The notes: a model not told the origin generated them from the sequence alone. A stretch of 50,020 nucleotides of DNA from Tropicimonas sp. IMCC6043 (GCF_004146235.1 NZ_SELO01000027.1:1-50020); one strand, 5' to 3'; shown: positions 24,217 to 36,744, numbered from the stretch's first letter. Numbers and translations are program-made.

Positions 24217-25757
24217 CTGGCTGTCCTTCCTGCGCCGTCCGTCCCCCGGCCGAGCGCGTCGAGCTTCTCCCAGGTCTCCGCGAACCCGTCGGCGATCTCG
24301 CGATAGACCACATAGCGGGCATCGTAATGGGCCTGCCGGGCGGGATCTGGCAGATAGGTCCTGGTGATCGCGGCGAGGTCCCGCGGGTCCGCGTCGAAGG
24401 CGGGGTAGAGCCCCACGGCCGCGCCGGCGCAGAGCGCCGCGCCCCAGGCGGCGGCCTCGTCGGTCTCGGTCACGAGGATCGGCAGGCCAATGACGTCGGC
24501 AAAGAGCTGGGCCACGGTCGGGTTTCGCGAAGCCCCCCCGGTCAGATGCCCGGTCGTCACCGGGAAGCCCTCGCGCAGAGCGTCGACATGGTGGCGGTGG
24601 TTGAAGACGATTCCTTCGAGCAGGGCGGCCAGCACGTCGCCGCGCGTGTGCCAGCCATGCAGCCCGAGGAATGAGGCGGAGGCAATCTCTCCATAGGGCG
24701 ACCCGAAGAGGAAGGGCTGGTAGAGCAGGGTCGAGGGGCGCGCCATCGCGGCCTCGATCTCGGGCGCCAGCACCGCGTGGATGCTGCTGCCCTCGGCCTC
24801 GGCGCGGGCACGCTCGGCGGCGCAGAAGGTGGTGAGGAACCACTCGTAATTGGTCGTCGAGGAGGGCGAGATGGCCTGGCTGTTCCAGAGCCCCGGCGCG
24901 ACCGCGTTGCGGCAGAACCAGCGCGCGTCGATCCGCGGAGCGTCCGAGACCACCTCGTTGATCGAGTAGGTGCCGGCGATGATCCCCACCGTGCCCTGCT
25001 TGTGTCCGCCGATGCCGAGCGCGGAGGCGGTGACGTCGTGGATGCCCGCTGCAACCGGCGTGCCCTGGACGAGCCCGGTTGCCACCGCGGCCTCCGCCGT
25101 CACGTGGCCCACGATCTCGGCGCAATGCGAGGCCGGCGGCAACGCGTGCGCGAGCGCCTCCAGGCCATAGAGGCGGAGCGCGTCGTCGGAATAGTCCTGG
25201 CTGCGGTAATCGGTGAAGGCGGAGCTGGCCTCGGTGCGATCGGTTCCGATCGTGCCGGTCAGGCAGAAGCGCAGGAAGTCCTTGCAACTGAACGCGGTGC
25301 CGATGGCGGCGAAGCGCTCGGGCTGATGTCGCCGGATCCAGGCGAGCAGCGCCGATTGCGCGGCGACATGCGGGGACTGGCCGGTGAGGTCCAGCGCGCG
25401 GTCGGACGTGCCGTCTCCGACCCAGTCGCGGATGACGTCGCCGGCGCGGCTGTCAAGCGACAGGATGCCGGCGCCGAGCGGGCGGCGGGCGCGGTCGAGC
25501 AGGTAGATCCCGTCGCCATGCGCGGTGGTTGCGACAGCCGCGATCTCGCCGGCCGACCGGCCGCTCCGCTCGATCACCTCACGGATCGCCGCGGCACTCT
25601 CGCGCCAGAGCGTGTCCATGTCGCGTTCGACATGGCGCGCCTCTGGCATCAGTTGCGGCACCTCGCGACGGGCCACCGCCAGCGCTGTTCCATCCGCGTC
25701 GAAAAGGACGGCCTTGGTGACCGTCAGGCCGCTGTCGATCCCCAGAAGACAGGTCAT
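24213..25757 (-). CDS. FGGY-family carbohydrate kinase (not typical GlpK)
   Basis: 514 residues: MTCLLGIDSGLTVTKAVLFD (phosphate-1 loop), ATTAHGDGIYLLD, AGILSLDSRAGDVI, then IAGTYSINEV, and the C-terminal LTGGASRNPTVAQLFADVIGLPI (adenosine motif) and DEAAAWGAAL. The order is that of FGGY kinases acting on ketoses or sugar alcohols, similar in style to L-xylulose/autoinducer-type kinases rather than glycerol kinase. It is the first gene of a two-gene minus-strand operon, with an ATGA overlap to the GlpD-like gene. The operon converges with ery, so it may serve a second polyol. Substrate unknown. Confidence 0.83.
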   Translation of the reverse strand: MTCLLGIDSGLTVTKAVLFDADGTALAVARREVPQLMPEARHVERDMDTLWRESAAAIREVIERSGRSAGEIAAVATTAHGDGIYLLDRARRPLGAGILSLDSRAGDVIRDWVGDGTSDRALDLTGQSPHVAAQSALLAWIRRHQPERFAAIGTAFSCKDFLRFCLTGTIGTDRTEASSAFTDYRSQDYSDDALRLYGLEALAHALPPASHCAEIVGHVTAEAAVATGLVQGTPVAAGIHDVTASALGIGGHKQGTVGIIAGTYSINEVVSDAPRIDARWFCRNAVAPGLWNSQAISPSSTTNYEWFLTTFCAAERARAEAEGSSIHAVLAPEIEAAMARPSTLLYQPFLFGSPYGEIASASFLGLHGWHTRGDVLAALLEGIVFNHRHHVDALREGFPVTTGHLTGGASRNPTVAQLFADVIGLPILVTETDEAAAWGAALCAGAAVGLYPAFDADPRDLAAITRTYLPDPARQAHYDARYVVYREIADGFAETWEKLDALGRGTDGAGRTAR

Positions 25758-25883
25758 GGCACCTCCGCTACCGTCTCGGAAAAGGCAAAAACTCCGCCCG
25801 GGCGGGCGCCGTCTTGCCGGGCCGATCCTCGTTGATCGTCAGGGGTTTGTCACGCGGACCCAATGGCGCAGGCGGCCGAAATC

Positions 25884-26606
25884 TCACGGCGTGCGGCAGG
25901 CCATCGCGGAGCGGAAGGAGGCGCGTCCGCGGTGCGGGCCGATCTCGCGCGCGACCAGCCGGCCGTCCTGCAACCGGACCGCGAGGATCGCCGTCCAGTC
26001 CGGGTCGGTCAGGATCATCTCCGGTGCGCCGGCGCAGGTCCGGATACCGCCGGCAATGTCGGTCTCGCCGATCCTATGGTTGGTGAAACCGGGGGCGGCG
26101 GCGATCTCGGTCATCCCGCCGTCCTCGTAGCGCCAGACGCGCAGGATCCGCGCGAGGTGCGGGCGGTCGACATAGGCGACCTCGAGCGTCCCGTCGCCGT
26201 CGAGATCCGCTGCACCGAGCGGCGCGAGCCAGCGAAAGCGGGTGCCGATGAAGGGGGTGGCGGCGCGCCGTCCGACGCCCTCCGGGCCACGCCCCCAGAC
26301 CGCCAGGCGTGCGCCGCGGTCGCGGTGGCTCTCGACCACGATCACCTCGGGCTGCCCGTCTCGGTCGAGATCGGCCAGGCGCGGCGCGATATCCTCGAAA
26401 ACGAGATCCTCGGGCAGGACCAGCGTGACGCGCTTTCCGCCGCAGGTCAGGCGCAGCGCGCCCCATTCCTCCGCGTCGCCGAGGACGCCATGCGGGTAGC
26501 GCCCCGTCGGCTGCGCGTAGTCCGCCCGGGTGATCGGCCCGTTGCAGGCAAGGGCCGGCGCTGCGAACGCAAGCGCCAGAGTGAGGGCGAGGGCCGCCCC
26601 GCGCAT
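25884..26606 (-). CDS. Secreted FG-GAP/VCBS-repeat protein
   Basis: 240 residues with a signal peptide (MRGAALALTLALAFAAPALA) and Cys right after cleavage, which may be a lipoprotein-like or disulphide Cys. Two Asp-rich FG-GAP-like loops are clear: ADLDRDGQPEVIVVE near residue 78 and ADLDGDGTLEVAYVD near 133. These DxDxDGxxE loops bind calcium in beta-propeller repeats. Further Cys residues occur at the first 55 positions and near the end. The gene starts 3 bases after the ferredoxin stop and is probably co-transcribed. Function unknown. Confidence 0.78.
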   Translation of the reverse strand: MRGAALALTLALAFAAPALACNGPITRADYAQPTGRYPHGVLGDAEEWGALRLTCGGKRVTLVLPEDLVFEDIAPRLADLDRDGQPEVIVVESHRDRGARLAVWGRGPEGVGRRAATPFIGTRFRWLAPLGAADLDGDGTLEVAYVDRPHLARILRVWRYEDGGMTEIAAAPGFTNHRIGETDIAGGIRTCAGAPEMILTDPDWTAILAVRLQDGRLVAREIGPHRGRASFRSAMACRTP

Positions 26607-26609
26607 GGA

Positions 26610-27068
<459 letters not shown>

Positions 27069-27070
27069 TC

Positions 27071-27457
27071 ATGAGCTATCCGCCCGTGCCCGCACCCCGC
27101 CCCGACGACTGGCCGCGCCCGCCCGCCTGCCTGCCCGCGGGCCTCCTGAACCTGCCGCCCGGCGGGGCGCGGGTCTGCGTCGCCGGGCTGGTGCTGGTGC
27201 GGCAGCGGCCGGGCACCGCCAAGGGCGTGATCTTCGTCACGCTGGAGGACGAGACCGGGGTCTGCAACGTGGTGGTCTGGGCGAAGGTCTACGAGCGGTT
27301 CCGCCGCGCGGTGATCGCCGGGCGGATGCTTCGGGTGACCGGCCGGATCCAGCGCGAGCAGGAGGTTGTCCATGTGGTCGCCGAACAGATCGAGGACATC
27401 TCGCACATGCTCGACGCGCTGCTCGACCCAGGGTTCGAGCCCGGCGGGCCCGCCTGA
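27071..27457 (+). CDS. Truncated DnaE2 (ImuC): stand-alone C-terminal OB-fold remnant
   Basis: 128 residues from the ATG just behind the LexA box. From about residue 30 the sequence is the C-terminal OB-fold domain of error-prone polymerase DnaE2/ImuC. It shows [40 protein letters not shown] and [32 protein letters not shown]. The PHP, palm, fingers and thumb domains (about 1,000 residues) are absent, and so are the usual last residues. The N-terminal 30 residues are Pro-rich and unrelated. Either an internal deletion joined the SOS promoter to the tail of dnaE2, or a small OB protein has been kept under SOS control. An intact frame and a good promoter argue that it is expressed. No imuA or imuB is present nearby. 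Confidence 0.72.
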   Translation: MSYPPVPAPRPDDWPRPPACLPAGLLNLPPGGARVCVAGLVLVRQRPGTAKGVIFVTLEDETGVCNVVVWAKVYERFRRAVIAGRMLRVTGRIQREQEVVHVVAEQIEDISHMLDALLDPGFEPGGPA

Positions 27458-27459
27458 CA

Positions 27460-27504
27460 GCGGGTTTGTCCCGGCGCGGAACCGCGCCATGGCGTGAAAC
27501 CCGC
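27460..27504 (+). promoter_or_regulatory. Nested inverted repeat after the DnaE2 remnant
   Basis: GCGGGTTT (27460-27467) pairs with AAACCCGC (27497-27504), and inside it GGCGCG (27473-27478) pairs with CGCGCC (27483-27488) around a GAAC loop. It lies right after the stop codon and could terminate the remnant's transcript, although no T-run follows. Confidence 0.45.
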
Positions 27505-27879
27505 CCCTCTGCCCGGCTCGAGGAGCGCCCGCAGATCGCCAGCCACGCGGTCGGCAATCCGCCGCTATCAGGAGCCACAGAGACGCGACCGCGCCGTCCT
27601 CTCGCTCACCGCGACCGGTCAGCTCGGCCTCGTCGCCGTCGAGCGTCCCAAAGACCCGCCCTTGCAGAGGCCAAGTGGCAAACGCACCCTGTCTTCTAAT
27701 TTGCAGAACAAGGGCAATCACGAGCCAGTGATGTGCAGAAATGCGCAAAACCCACGGCAAGGTTTCGCAATACAATCTCTGCGGCCGTCCCCCTACCTGT
27801 CAGTCATCGAAGGCGCAACGCCACGAACTCAATCACGTCGCGAGATCGCGACACGACAAGACAGAACAAAGGACCGACC
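27505..27879. other. Intergenic region upstream of the repeat protein
   Basis: About 375 bases with no convincing gene; open frames on both strands lack ribosome binding sites and family features. The second half (about 27690-27880) is less GC-rich and probably holds the promoter of the secreted protein; TACAAT near 27771 is a reasonable -10, with no good -35. A TGCAGAA...TGCAGAAAT direct repeat occurs near 27701 and 27732. Confidence 0.4.
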
Positions 27880-28371
27880 ATGACCCGTATCGCTCTTACC
27901 TCCGCCCTCGCCCTGGCACTTGCCGGCCCCGCACTGGCCTCCGACCAAATCGCCGGCTCGCTCGGCGTCGCCCCGGGCGCCTATTCCACCGCCGAGCTGA
28001 TCCAGCTCCGGTCCGCGCTCGAAGACGGCCACCAGGCCCAGGCCAACGCGATTCTCGCCGGCACCGTGACCGATGGCGCCACGCCGAGCCCGGCACAGTT
28101 CGCAGCGTCGGTGGGCCTTGACGGATCGAGCAGCGTTGCCACCATCGCCGCCCTCCGCAGTGCCCGTGAAAACAACGAACAGGCCACTGCGCGTGCGCTT
28201 CTCGACACCGGCAGCGTGCGGGACGGCTTCAGCGCCTCGACCAAGAGCGGCGTGTCCGCCGGCCGGGCGCAGCTTGCCGCCTCGCTGAATGTGGATCCGG
28301 CCGAGTATTCGCTGGCCGAACTGGTCCGCCTGAAGTCGATCCAGTCCTCGGACAACGGCCGCAACGAGTAA
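27880..28371 (+). CDS. Secreted protein with three internal repeats, function unknown
   Basis: 163 residues. The ATG at 27880 gives a signal peptide (MTRIALTSALALALAGPALA) cleaved before SDQIAGS. The mature part consists of three degenerate repeats of about 50 residues. Each follows the pattern (L/F)A(G/A)S(L/V)G(V/L)....S.A.L..L(R/K)S: IAGSLGVAPGAYSTAELIQL, FAASVGLDGSSSVATIAALR and LAASLNVDPAEYSLAELVRL. The first two end in ARA/ANA-LLD/ILAG-T/S segments. Small acidic proteins with this signal-peptide-plus-repeat plan occur in Rhodobacterales, but I do not recognise a characterised family. It is monocistronic with its own terminator. Confidence 0.7.
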   Translation: MTRIALTSALALALAGPALASDQIAGSLGVAPGAYSTAELIQLRSALEDGHQAQANAILAGTVTDGATPSPAQFAASVGLDGSSSVATIAALRSARENNEQATARALLDTGSVRDGFSASTKSGVSAGRAQLAASLNVDPAEYSLAELVRLKSIQSSDNGRNE

Positions 28372-28392
28372 CGCCTTCCCAGGATGTTTTGG

Positions 28393-28422
28393 CGGCCCGT
28401 CCCGAAAGGGGCGGGCCGTTTC
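28393..28422 (+). terminator. Rho-independent terminator of the repeat-protein gene
   Basis: CGGCCCGTCCC at 28393-28403 pairs with GGGGCGGGCCG at 28408-28418 (one G-U pair) around a GAAA tetraloop-type turn, followed by TTTCC. It lies 21 bases after the stop codon. Confidence 0.85.
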
Positions 28423-28689
28423 CATTTGCGTCGCTCGGGTCGTCCGGCCACACCGTCGCGGCAGGACGCGCGACACGCTCGTTGCTGTTCACATCCGAGC
28501 CGGACACACCGGATCGATTGCCGCAGCCGCCGCGGCGTCTCTGGAAATGACCCAGCATTTCGGTAACATAAGGGGATCTCTCCCGACGGGACTGGAATGC
28601 CGGTTTGCCTCGTCGGGACGGAGCGATGGAGGGCCGTGCGCCGCGCGGCCATTTGGATTTGGAGCGGCGCAGGAAACGCCGAGAAGACG

Positions 28690-29091
28690 GTGCCACAAGT
28701 CTATATCGCCGACGACAACCACGAATTCGCGACTTTCGTAGCCGTCGTATCGCGGCAGGCCGGCTGGGACGCGGTCACCTGCGAGAATGGACGCCAGCTT
28801 CTCGACACTCTGCGCGAGGAGCGCGGTCCCGCGCTTGTGCTGCTCGACATCAACATGCCGGTGCTCGACGGGATCGAGGCGATCGAGGAGATTGTCGATC
28901 TCGACCGGCGGCTGCTCGTGCGCTTCATGACCGGCGGCGCGGATGCCCCGATCATCGCCGCCCGGATGATCGCCTCGGCGCGCGACCTCACCGTCGGGCG
29001 CAACATCTTCAAGCCTGTGTCGAAGGCCCGCCTCGAGGAGATCCTCGACGAGGCCGCGACTGTTCTGGAACCCGACGCAGGCAACGCGTGA
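28690..29091 (+). CDS. Stand-alone response-regulator receiver domain
   Basis: 133 residues from a GTG start (VPQVYIADDNHEFATFV). In-frame ATG 28597 would add 31 residues that do not fit the receiver fold, but its use cannot be excluded. Receiver landmarks: ADD acidic pair at about 8-9, phosphoacceptor Asp in VLLDINMPVLDG near 54, Thr in RFMTGG near 81, and Lys in NIFKPVSK near 105. There is no output domain, so it works by protein-protein contact like CheY-type or phosphorelay proteins. No histidine kinase is adjacent. It is convergent with cbbR, 9 bases from its end. Confidence 0.82.
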   Translation: MPQVYIADDNHEFATFVAVVSRQAGWDAVTCENGRQLLDTLREERGPALVLLDINMPVLDGIEAIEEIVDLDRRLLVRFMTGGADAPIIAARMIASARDLTVGRNIFKPVSKARLEEILDEAATVLEPDAGNA

Positions 29092-29100
29092 GCCCCGGAA

Positions 29101-30045
29101 TCAGGCGGTGCCCTTCTGGCCGGAGAGATCCGGCAGGTAGCGATGCGCGTTCGCCAGCAGCCAGTCGCGTACCCGCTCCACCGCCGGGCTTCGCACCCGG
29201 TCCGGCGATCCGGTCAGATACCAGGTCCGGTTTATCGGCATCCCTTTCACGTCGAGCACAACGAGCCGCCCCACCGCGAGCTCGTAGGCGACGGTATGGG
29301 CAGAGATCACCGCGATGCCGAGATTCTGAAGCACCGACTGCTTGATCGTCTCGTTCGACGACATCGCGATGGTGGCCACGGGAAGCCCGTCGGTCACATC
29401 GACGAGGAAACGTTCGGCGAGCATCCTTGAGCCGGAACCCGGCTCGCGGATCACGAAGCGGTCGCCCGCGAGGTCGGAGGGTTTGAGCCCGGTCCGGCCG
29501 GCGAGAGGGTGGTCCGGCCGGGCGATGATGACATGCGGATGCGGCCCCACCGGCACCGCGTCGACGAGCGGCTCGCGCGGCGGCCGCCCCATGACGCAGA
29601 GGTCATACGCGCCATGCGCCATCGCCTCGACCACCTCGCCACGGTTGCCGATCTCGAGCTGCACGTCGACCTCGGGCATTTCCCGTGCCAGCAGCGCGAT
29701 GATTCTGGGCGCGAAATACTTCGCCGTACTGACCACGCCGAGCCGCACGCTGCCCGAAAGCCCGCGGTCGAGCGCATCGATCTCGGCCAAGGTCCGGTCA
29801 AAGGTCGCCTGGATCTCCTCATAGGCCCGCACCAGCGCCTGTCCGTGCAGCGTCAGCACGGCGCGATCCTTGGATTCGCGCTCGAGCAGTGGCGCGCCAA
29901 TGATATCCTCCAAGTTTTTCAACTGATTGTGGATAGCCGGCGCGGTCAGGTTCAGGGCCTCGGCGGCCGCGGTCACCTTGTGCAGCGCACCAACAGACTT
30001 CAGCGCGCGCAACTGGCGAAGGGTCATCTGATCCCGGCGATGCAT
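29101..30045 (-). CDS. cbbR: LysR-family regulator CbbR of the Calvin-cycle operon
   Basis: 314 residues. The ATG giving MHRRDQMTLRQLRALKSVG has CAGGAAAATTT before it; starts 6 codons downstream or at a TTG 5 codons upstream are possible. The HTH (residues 7-65) contains VTAAAEALNLTAPAIHNQLKNLEDIIGAPLLER, which is the CbbR-like version. The effector domain follows with SGSVRLGVVSTAKYFAPRIIALLARE. It diverges from cbbF with a 100-bp shared promoter region, the standard CbbR arrangement. CbbR activates the cbb genes in response to metabolites such as RuBP or NADPH, depending on the species. Confidence 0.92.
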   Translation of the reverse strand: MHRRDQMTLRQLRALKSVGALHKVTAAAEALNLTAPAIHNQLKNLEDIIGAPLLERESKDRAVLTLHGQALVRAYEEIQATFDRTLAEIDALDRGLSGSVRLGVVSTAKYFAPRIIALLAREMPEVDVQLEIGNRGEVVEAMAHGAYDLCVMGRPPREPLVDAVPVGPHPHVIIARPDHPLAGRTGLKPSDLAGDRFVIREPGSGSRMLAERFLVDVTDGLPVATIAMSSNETIKQSVLQNLGIAVISAHTVAYELAVGRLVVLDVKGMPINRTWYLTGSPDRVRSPAVERVRDWLLANAHRYLPDLSGQKGTA

Positions 30046-30089
30046 AAATTTTCCTGACAACTGAGTAAGTATTCCGAAGTTTTCTTATC

Positions 30090-30105
30090 ATTCATTTTCA
30101 TGAAT
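30090..30105. promoter_or_regulatory. Candidate CbbR operator (ATTCAT-N4-ATGAAT)
   Basis: A perfect inverted repeat ATTCAT TTTC ATGAAT in the AT-rich centre of the cbbR-cbbF divergent region. It contains a T-N11-A arrangement, the core of LysR-type sites. TTATCA just before it (30085-30090) may supply a second half-site. Confidence 0.5.
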
Positions 30106-30145
30106 ATCAAAGCAACTCTGGAACTGGGCAGGGAGGCCGGTTCGA

Positions 30146-31144
30146 ATGCTGGAACCAATTGCGGGGGCCCCGATCCCCGAGAGACTGAAGGACGCCATGA
30201 CCGCGCTCTGCGGCGTGGCCGTCGCGCTCTCGGACCGCATCTCGCGCGGACCGCTGGGCGGCGACCTCGGCGCGGAGGTCGGCTCCAATGCCGACAACGA
30301 TGCGCAGAAGGCGCTTGACGTGATCGCCGACGACGCGTTCCGCGAGGCCCTGAGAGGCACCGGCGTTCGCTGGTATGCCTCCGAGGAGCGCGACGATGTC
30401 GAGGAGATCGACGCGGACGGCACGCTGGGGCTGGCCATTGACCCGCTCGACGGCTCCTCGAACATCGATGCCAACGTGTCGATCGGCACGATCTTCTGCC
30501 TCCGGCCGGCGCTGGAGACCGGCCCCGAAACCTTCCTGCGCGACGGGCGCGGCATCATCGCCTCGGGCTATTTCATCTACGGGCCGCAGACACTGCTGGT
30601 TGTGACGTTCGGTGCCGGCGTCCGCGAATTCGTTCTCGACCGCCGGGCCGGATCGTTCCGCGAGGTGCCTCGGCTCGACCCGATCCCTGCCCAGGCCAAG
30701 GAATTCGCGATCAACGCCTCGAACTACCGCCACTGGTCGAAGCCGGTGCGCGCTTATATCGACGATTGCATCGCCGGCATCGACGGCCCCCGCGGCAAGA
30801 ATTTCAACATGCGATGGGTCGCGTCGCTGGTCGCCGAGACCCACCGGATCATGGCCCGCGGCGGCATCTTCCTCTACCCCTCCGACGACCGGACGGGCTA
30901 CGGCCAGGGCCGCCTGCGCATGGTCTACGAATGCCACCCGATCGCGTTCCTGGTCGAGCAGGCGGGCGGCAAGGCCACCGACGCGATGGTACCGATCCTC
31001 GACAAGGTGCCGCCGAGCCTACACGCCCGCACCCCCTTCGTCTTCGGCACCGCCGACAAGGTAGACCGCGTCGCCACCTATCATGACCTGCCCGAGCACG
31101 AGGTGTCCGCGCTCTTCGGCAACCGTGGCCTGTTCCGCGCCTGA
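30146..31144 (+). CDS. cbbF: Fructose-1,6-bisphosphatase class I (Calvin-cycle)
   Basis: 332 residues. Class I FBPase motifs are [21 protein letters not shown] (metal and phosphate site) near residue 94-113, [17 protein letters not shown] near 212, [24 protein letters not shown] near 232, and the late AGGKATD. It hydrolyses FBP to F6P, and in such operons often also SBP to S7P, in RuBP regeneration. The start has GGGAGGCCGG upstream. First gene of the cbbFPTALSXEY operon. Confidence 0.95.
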   Translation: MLEPIAGAPIPERLKDAMTALCGVAVALSDRISRGPLGGDLGAEVGSNADNDAQKALDVIADDAFREALRGTGVRWYASEERDDVEEIDADGTLGLAIDPLDGSSNIDANVSIGTIFCLRPALETGPETFLRDGRGIIASGYFIYGPQTLLVVTFGAGVREFVLDRRAGSFREVPRLDPIPAQAKEFAINASNYRHWSKPVRAYIDDCIAGIDGPRGKNFNMRWVASLVAETHRIMARGGIFLYPSDDRTGYGQGRLRMVYECHPIAFLVEQAGGKATDAMVPILDKVPPSLHARTPFVFGTADKVDRVATYHDLPEHEVSALFGNRGLFRA

Positions 31145-31158
31145 TCAGAGAGTAAGAC

Positions 31159-32031
31159 ATGTCCAAGAAACACCCGATCATCTCCGTGACCGGCTCCTCC
31201 GGCGCCGGAACCACGACCGTCAAGACGACCTTCGACCAGATCTTCCGTCGCGAGGGCATCAAGACCGTAGCGATCGAGGGCGACGCCTTCCACCGCTTTG
31301 ACCGCGCTGCGATGAAGGCCGAGCTTGCCCGTCGCGCCGAGACCGGCGACCAGACCTTCAGCCACTTCTCCTACGAGGCCAACGAGCTCGCCAAGCTCGA
31401 GGACGTGTTCCGCACTTATGGCGAGACGGGCAAGGGCGAGACGCGTCACTACATCCACGACGACCGCGAGGCGGAGCTCTACGGCGCCGCGCCCGGAACC
31501 TTCACCGACTGGGCGACCTTTGCCGATGACTCGGACCTGCTGTTCTACGAGGGCCTGCATGGCGCGGTGGTCAATGACGAGGTGAACCTCGCCGCCATCG
31601 CCGACCTGAAGATCGGCGTGGTTCCGGTCATCAACCTCGAGTGGATCCAGAAGATCCACCGCGACCGCGCCAGCCGCGGCTACTCCACCGAAGCCGTGAC
31701 CGACACGATCCTGCGCCGCATGACCGCCTATGTGAACTGCATCTGCCCGCAGTTCTCCGAGACCGACATCAACTTCCAGCGCGTCCCGGTGGTCGACACC
31801 TCGAACCCCTTCGTCGCCCGCTGGATCCCGACCGCCGACGAGAGCCTCGTGGTGATCCGCTTCAAGAGTCCGCGCGGCATCGACTTCCCCTACCTCATGT
31901 CGATGATCCACGACAGCTGGATGACCCGCGCCAACAGCCTCGTCATCCCCGGCGGCAAGATCGACCTCGCCATGCAGCTAATCTTCACGCCGATGATCCT
32001 GCGCCTCGTCAACGAATCCAAGCGCGCCTGA
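31159..32031 (+). CDS. cbbP: Phosphoribulokinase
   Basis: 290 residues, the bacterial class I length. The P-loop GSSGAGTTT at residues 12-20, [15 protein letters not shown] near 42, and the [12 protein letters not shown] and [11 protein letters not shown] segments are typical of proteobacterial PRK. It phosphorylates ribulose 5-phosphate to RuBP, the CO2 acceptor, and is usually activated by NADH in bacteria. It is 14 bases after cbbF, ahead of cbbT. Confidence 0.97.
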   Translation: MSKKHPIISVTGSSGAGTTTVKTTFDQIFRREGIKTVAIEGDAFHRFDRAAMKAELARRAETGDQTFSHFSYEANELAKLEDVFRTYGETGKGETRHYIHDDREAELYGAAPGTFTDWATFADDSDLLFYEGLHGAVVNDEVNLAAIADLKIGVVPVINLEWIQKIHRDRASRGYSTEAVTDTILRRMTAYVNCICPQFSETDINFQRVPVVDTSNPFVARWIPTADESLVVIRFKSPRGIDFPYLMSMIHDSWMTRANSLVIPGGKIDLAMQLIFTPMILRLVNESKRA

Positions 32032-32041
32032 GGAGGACGCC

Positions 32042-34042
32042 ATGAACGTTCAGACCCCTCCGAACGCCCGGGAAACGGTGATGGCCAGTGCCATCCGCGT
32101 GCTCTCGATGGACGCCGTCCAGGCGGCGAGTTCCGGCCATCCCGGCGCGCCGATGGGCCTCGCCGACGTCGCCACCGTGCTCTTCAACCGCTTCGTCACC
32201 ATCGACCCGGCAGACCCGACCTGGCCCGACCGCGACCGCTTCGTGATGAGCGCGGGCCACGGCTCGATGCTGGTCTATTCGATCAACCACCTGCTCGGCT
32301 ATGACGACATGGACGCAAGGCAGCTCCGCAATTTCCGCCAGCTCGGCTCCCGCACCGCCGGCCACCCGGAATATGGCCACGCCAAGGGGATCGAGACCAC
32401 CACCGGCCCGCTCGGCCAGGGGATCTCGACCGCCGTCGGCATGGCGCTCGCGGAGCGGATGCACAATGCCCGCTTCGGCGACGCGCTGGTCGACCACTGG
32501 ACCTATGTGCTGGCCGGCGACGGCTGCCTGATGGAGGGGATCAGCCACGAGGCGATCGACCTCGCTGGCCATCTCGGGCTCGGCCGGCTGGTCGTCTTCT
32601 GGGACGACAACGGCATCACGATCGACGGGTCGACCGATCTCTCGACCTCGATGGACCAGATGAAGCGCTTCGAGGCCGCGCGCTGGCATGTCCAGGCGGT
32701 CGACGGGCATGACCCGGAAGCCATCGCCGCCGCCATCGAGGCGGCACGGGCGGAGGACCGCCCTTCCCTCATCGCCTGCAAGACGGTGATCGGGAAGGGC
32801 GCGCCCAACAAGGCGGGCAGCCACAAGGTGCATGGTGCGCCGCTCGGCGAGGAGGAAGTCGCGGCGACCCGCGACGCGCTCGGCTGGAGCCTGCCGCCCT
32901 TCGAGGTTCCGGAGGAGGTCCGCGACGCCTGGCGCGCCGTCGCCGCCCGCGGCGCCGAAGCCCGCGCTGCCTGGAAGGCCCGCAAATCCGGCCACCCGAA
33001 GGCCGAGGCGTTCGATGCCTCGCTTGCCGGCCCGGACAAGCGCACGCTCGATGCCGTGTTCGGCGCCTACAAGGCCCGGCTCGCCGCCGACGCCCCGAAA
33101 GTCGCGACCCGCAAGGCGTCCGAAATGGCGCTCGAGATCCTCAACGGCACGTTGCCCAACAGCGTCGGCGGATCGGCGGACCTGACGGGCTCCAACAATA
33201 CCATCACCTCGAAAATGCGCCCGGTCGCCCGCAACGATTATTCCGGCGACTACATCCATTACGGCATTCGCGAGCACGGCATGGCCGCGGCGATGAACGG
33301 CATCGCGCTGCATGGCGGCTTCTTCACCTATGGCGGCACCTTCCTCGCTTTTGCCGATTACTGCCGCCCGGCCATCCGGCTTTCGGCGCTGATGGGCCTG
33401 CCGGTCGCCTATGTCATGACCCACGACAGCATTGGCCTCGGCGAGGACGGCCCGACGCACCAGCCGGTCGAGACCATCGCCTCGCTCCGCGCCATGCCGA
33501 ACCTCACCGTGATCCGCCCGGCCGATGCGGTGGAAACTGCCGAGGCCTGGCAGATCGCCGCCGAATCCGAGGCGACGCCCACCCTGCTCTGCCTCTCGCG
33601 GCAGGGGCTGCCGACGCTCCGCACCTCCCATGTCGATGCCAACCTCGTCGCCCGTGGCGCCTATGTGCTGCACGAGGCGCCGGGCGGGCGGGACGTGACG
33701 CTGATCGCCACCGGATCGGAAGTGCAGATGGCACTCGAGGCGGCGGATCTGCTCCAGCAGGAAGGTATCCGCGCCGCCGTGGTGTCGGCGCCCTCCTTCG
33801 AGCTCTTCGCGCAGCAGGACGCGGCCTATCGCGACGCCGTGCGCGGCTGCGCCCCGCGGATCGGCGTCGAGGCCGCGATCCGTCAGGGCTGGGACCTCTT
33901 CCTCGACCGCGACGACGGCTTCATCGGCATGACGGGCTTCGGTGCCTCGGCGCCGGCCGAAGAACTCTACCGCCATTTCGGCATCACCGCTGAGGCGGTC
34001 GCCGCCGCCGCGAAGGCGCGGGTTCTCGCGCCCATTCCCTGA
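32042..34042 (+). CDS. cbbT: Transketolase
   Basis: 666 residues, full-length transketolase. Substrate and ThDP motifs: [10 protein letters not shown] near residue 28, [11 protein letters not shown] near 63, [14 protein letters not shown] near 115, [13 protein letters not shown] near 155 with DDNGITIDG (ThDP/Mg site), and later [17 protein letters not shown] with the catalytic Glu in [14 protein letters not shown]. It exchanges two-carbon units among Calvin-cycle sugars, including erythrose 4-phosphate, and is quite different from the split transketolase at 1182-3061. It is 10 bases after cbbP and has a GAGGAGGACGCC ribosome binding site. Confidence 0.97.
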   Translation: MNVQTPPNARETVMASAIRVLSMDAVQAASSGHPGAPMGLADVATVLFNRFVTIDPADPTWPDRDRFVMSAGHGSMLVYSINHLLGYDDMDARQLRNFRQLGSRTAGHPEYGHAKGIETTTGPLGQGISTAVGMALAERMHNARFGDALVDHWTYVLAGDGCLMEGISHEAIDLAGHLGLGRLVVFWDDNGITIDGSTDLSTSMDQMKRFEAARWHVQAVDGHDPEAIAAAIEAARAEDRPSLIACKTVIGKGAPNKAGSHKVHGAPLGEEEVAATRDALGWSLPPFEVPEEVRDAWRAVAARGAEARAAWKARKSGHPKAEAFDASLAGPDKRTLDAVFGAYKARLAADAPKVATRKASEMALEILNGTLPNSVGGSADLTGSNNTITSKMRPVARNDYSGDYIHYGIREHGMAAAMNGIALHGGFFTYGGTFLAFADYCRPAIRLSALMGLPVAYVMTHDSIGLGEDGPTHQPVETIASLRAMPNLTVIRPADAVETAEAWQIAAESEATPTLLCLSRQGLPTLRTSHVDANLVARGAYVLHEAPGGRDVTLIATGSEVQMALEAADLLQQEGIRAAVVSAPSFELFAQQDAAYRDAVRGCAPRIGVEAAIRQGWDLFLDRDDGFIGMTGFGASAPAEELYRHFGITAEAVAAAAKARVLAPIP

Positions 34043-34102
34043 TCCCGGCGTCCGCCGCACCCCGGCGCGGCGGGCCCGACACGCTCACCCGATCCCACGC
34101 AA

Positions 34103-34135
34103 CAGGCCGGCGGCCCCGCCGGCACCGGCGGCCTG
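34103..34135 (+). promoter_or_regulatory. Intercistronic hairpin between cbbT and cbbA
   Basis: CAGGCCG at 34103-34109 pairs with CGGCCTG at 34129-34135, and the loop itself contains GGCGG/CCGCC. It lies in the 127-base gap, the longest in the first half of the operon. No T-run; it probably affects mRNA stability or processing. Confidence 0.4.
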
Positions 34136-34169
34136 CACCCTGCCCGCCCGATCCCGAAGGAGACCCAAG

Positions 34170-36744
<2,575 letters not shown>

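Noticed and set aside
22555-25287. A 910-codon open frame spanning the glpD-like gene and most of the kinase gene
   Set aside because: Its first part is the kinase gene read in a wrong frame; the kinase has its own frame with family motifs, and glpD starts at 24216 with an ATGA overlap.
32009-34060. A 683-codon minus-strand open frame opposite cbbT
   Set aside because: It mirrors the codon bias of the transketolase gene; Arg/Gly/Ala/His-rich without any family feature.
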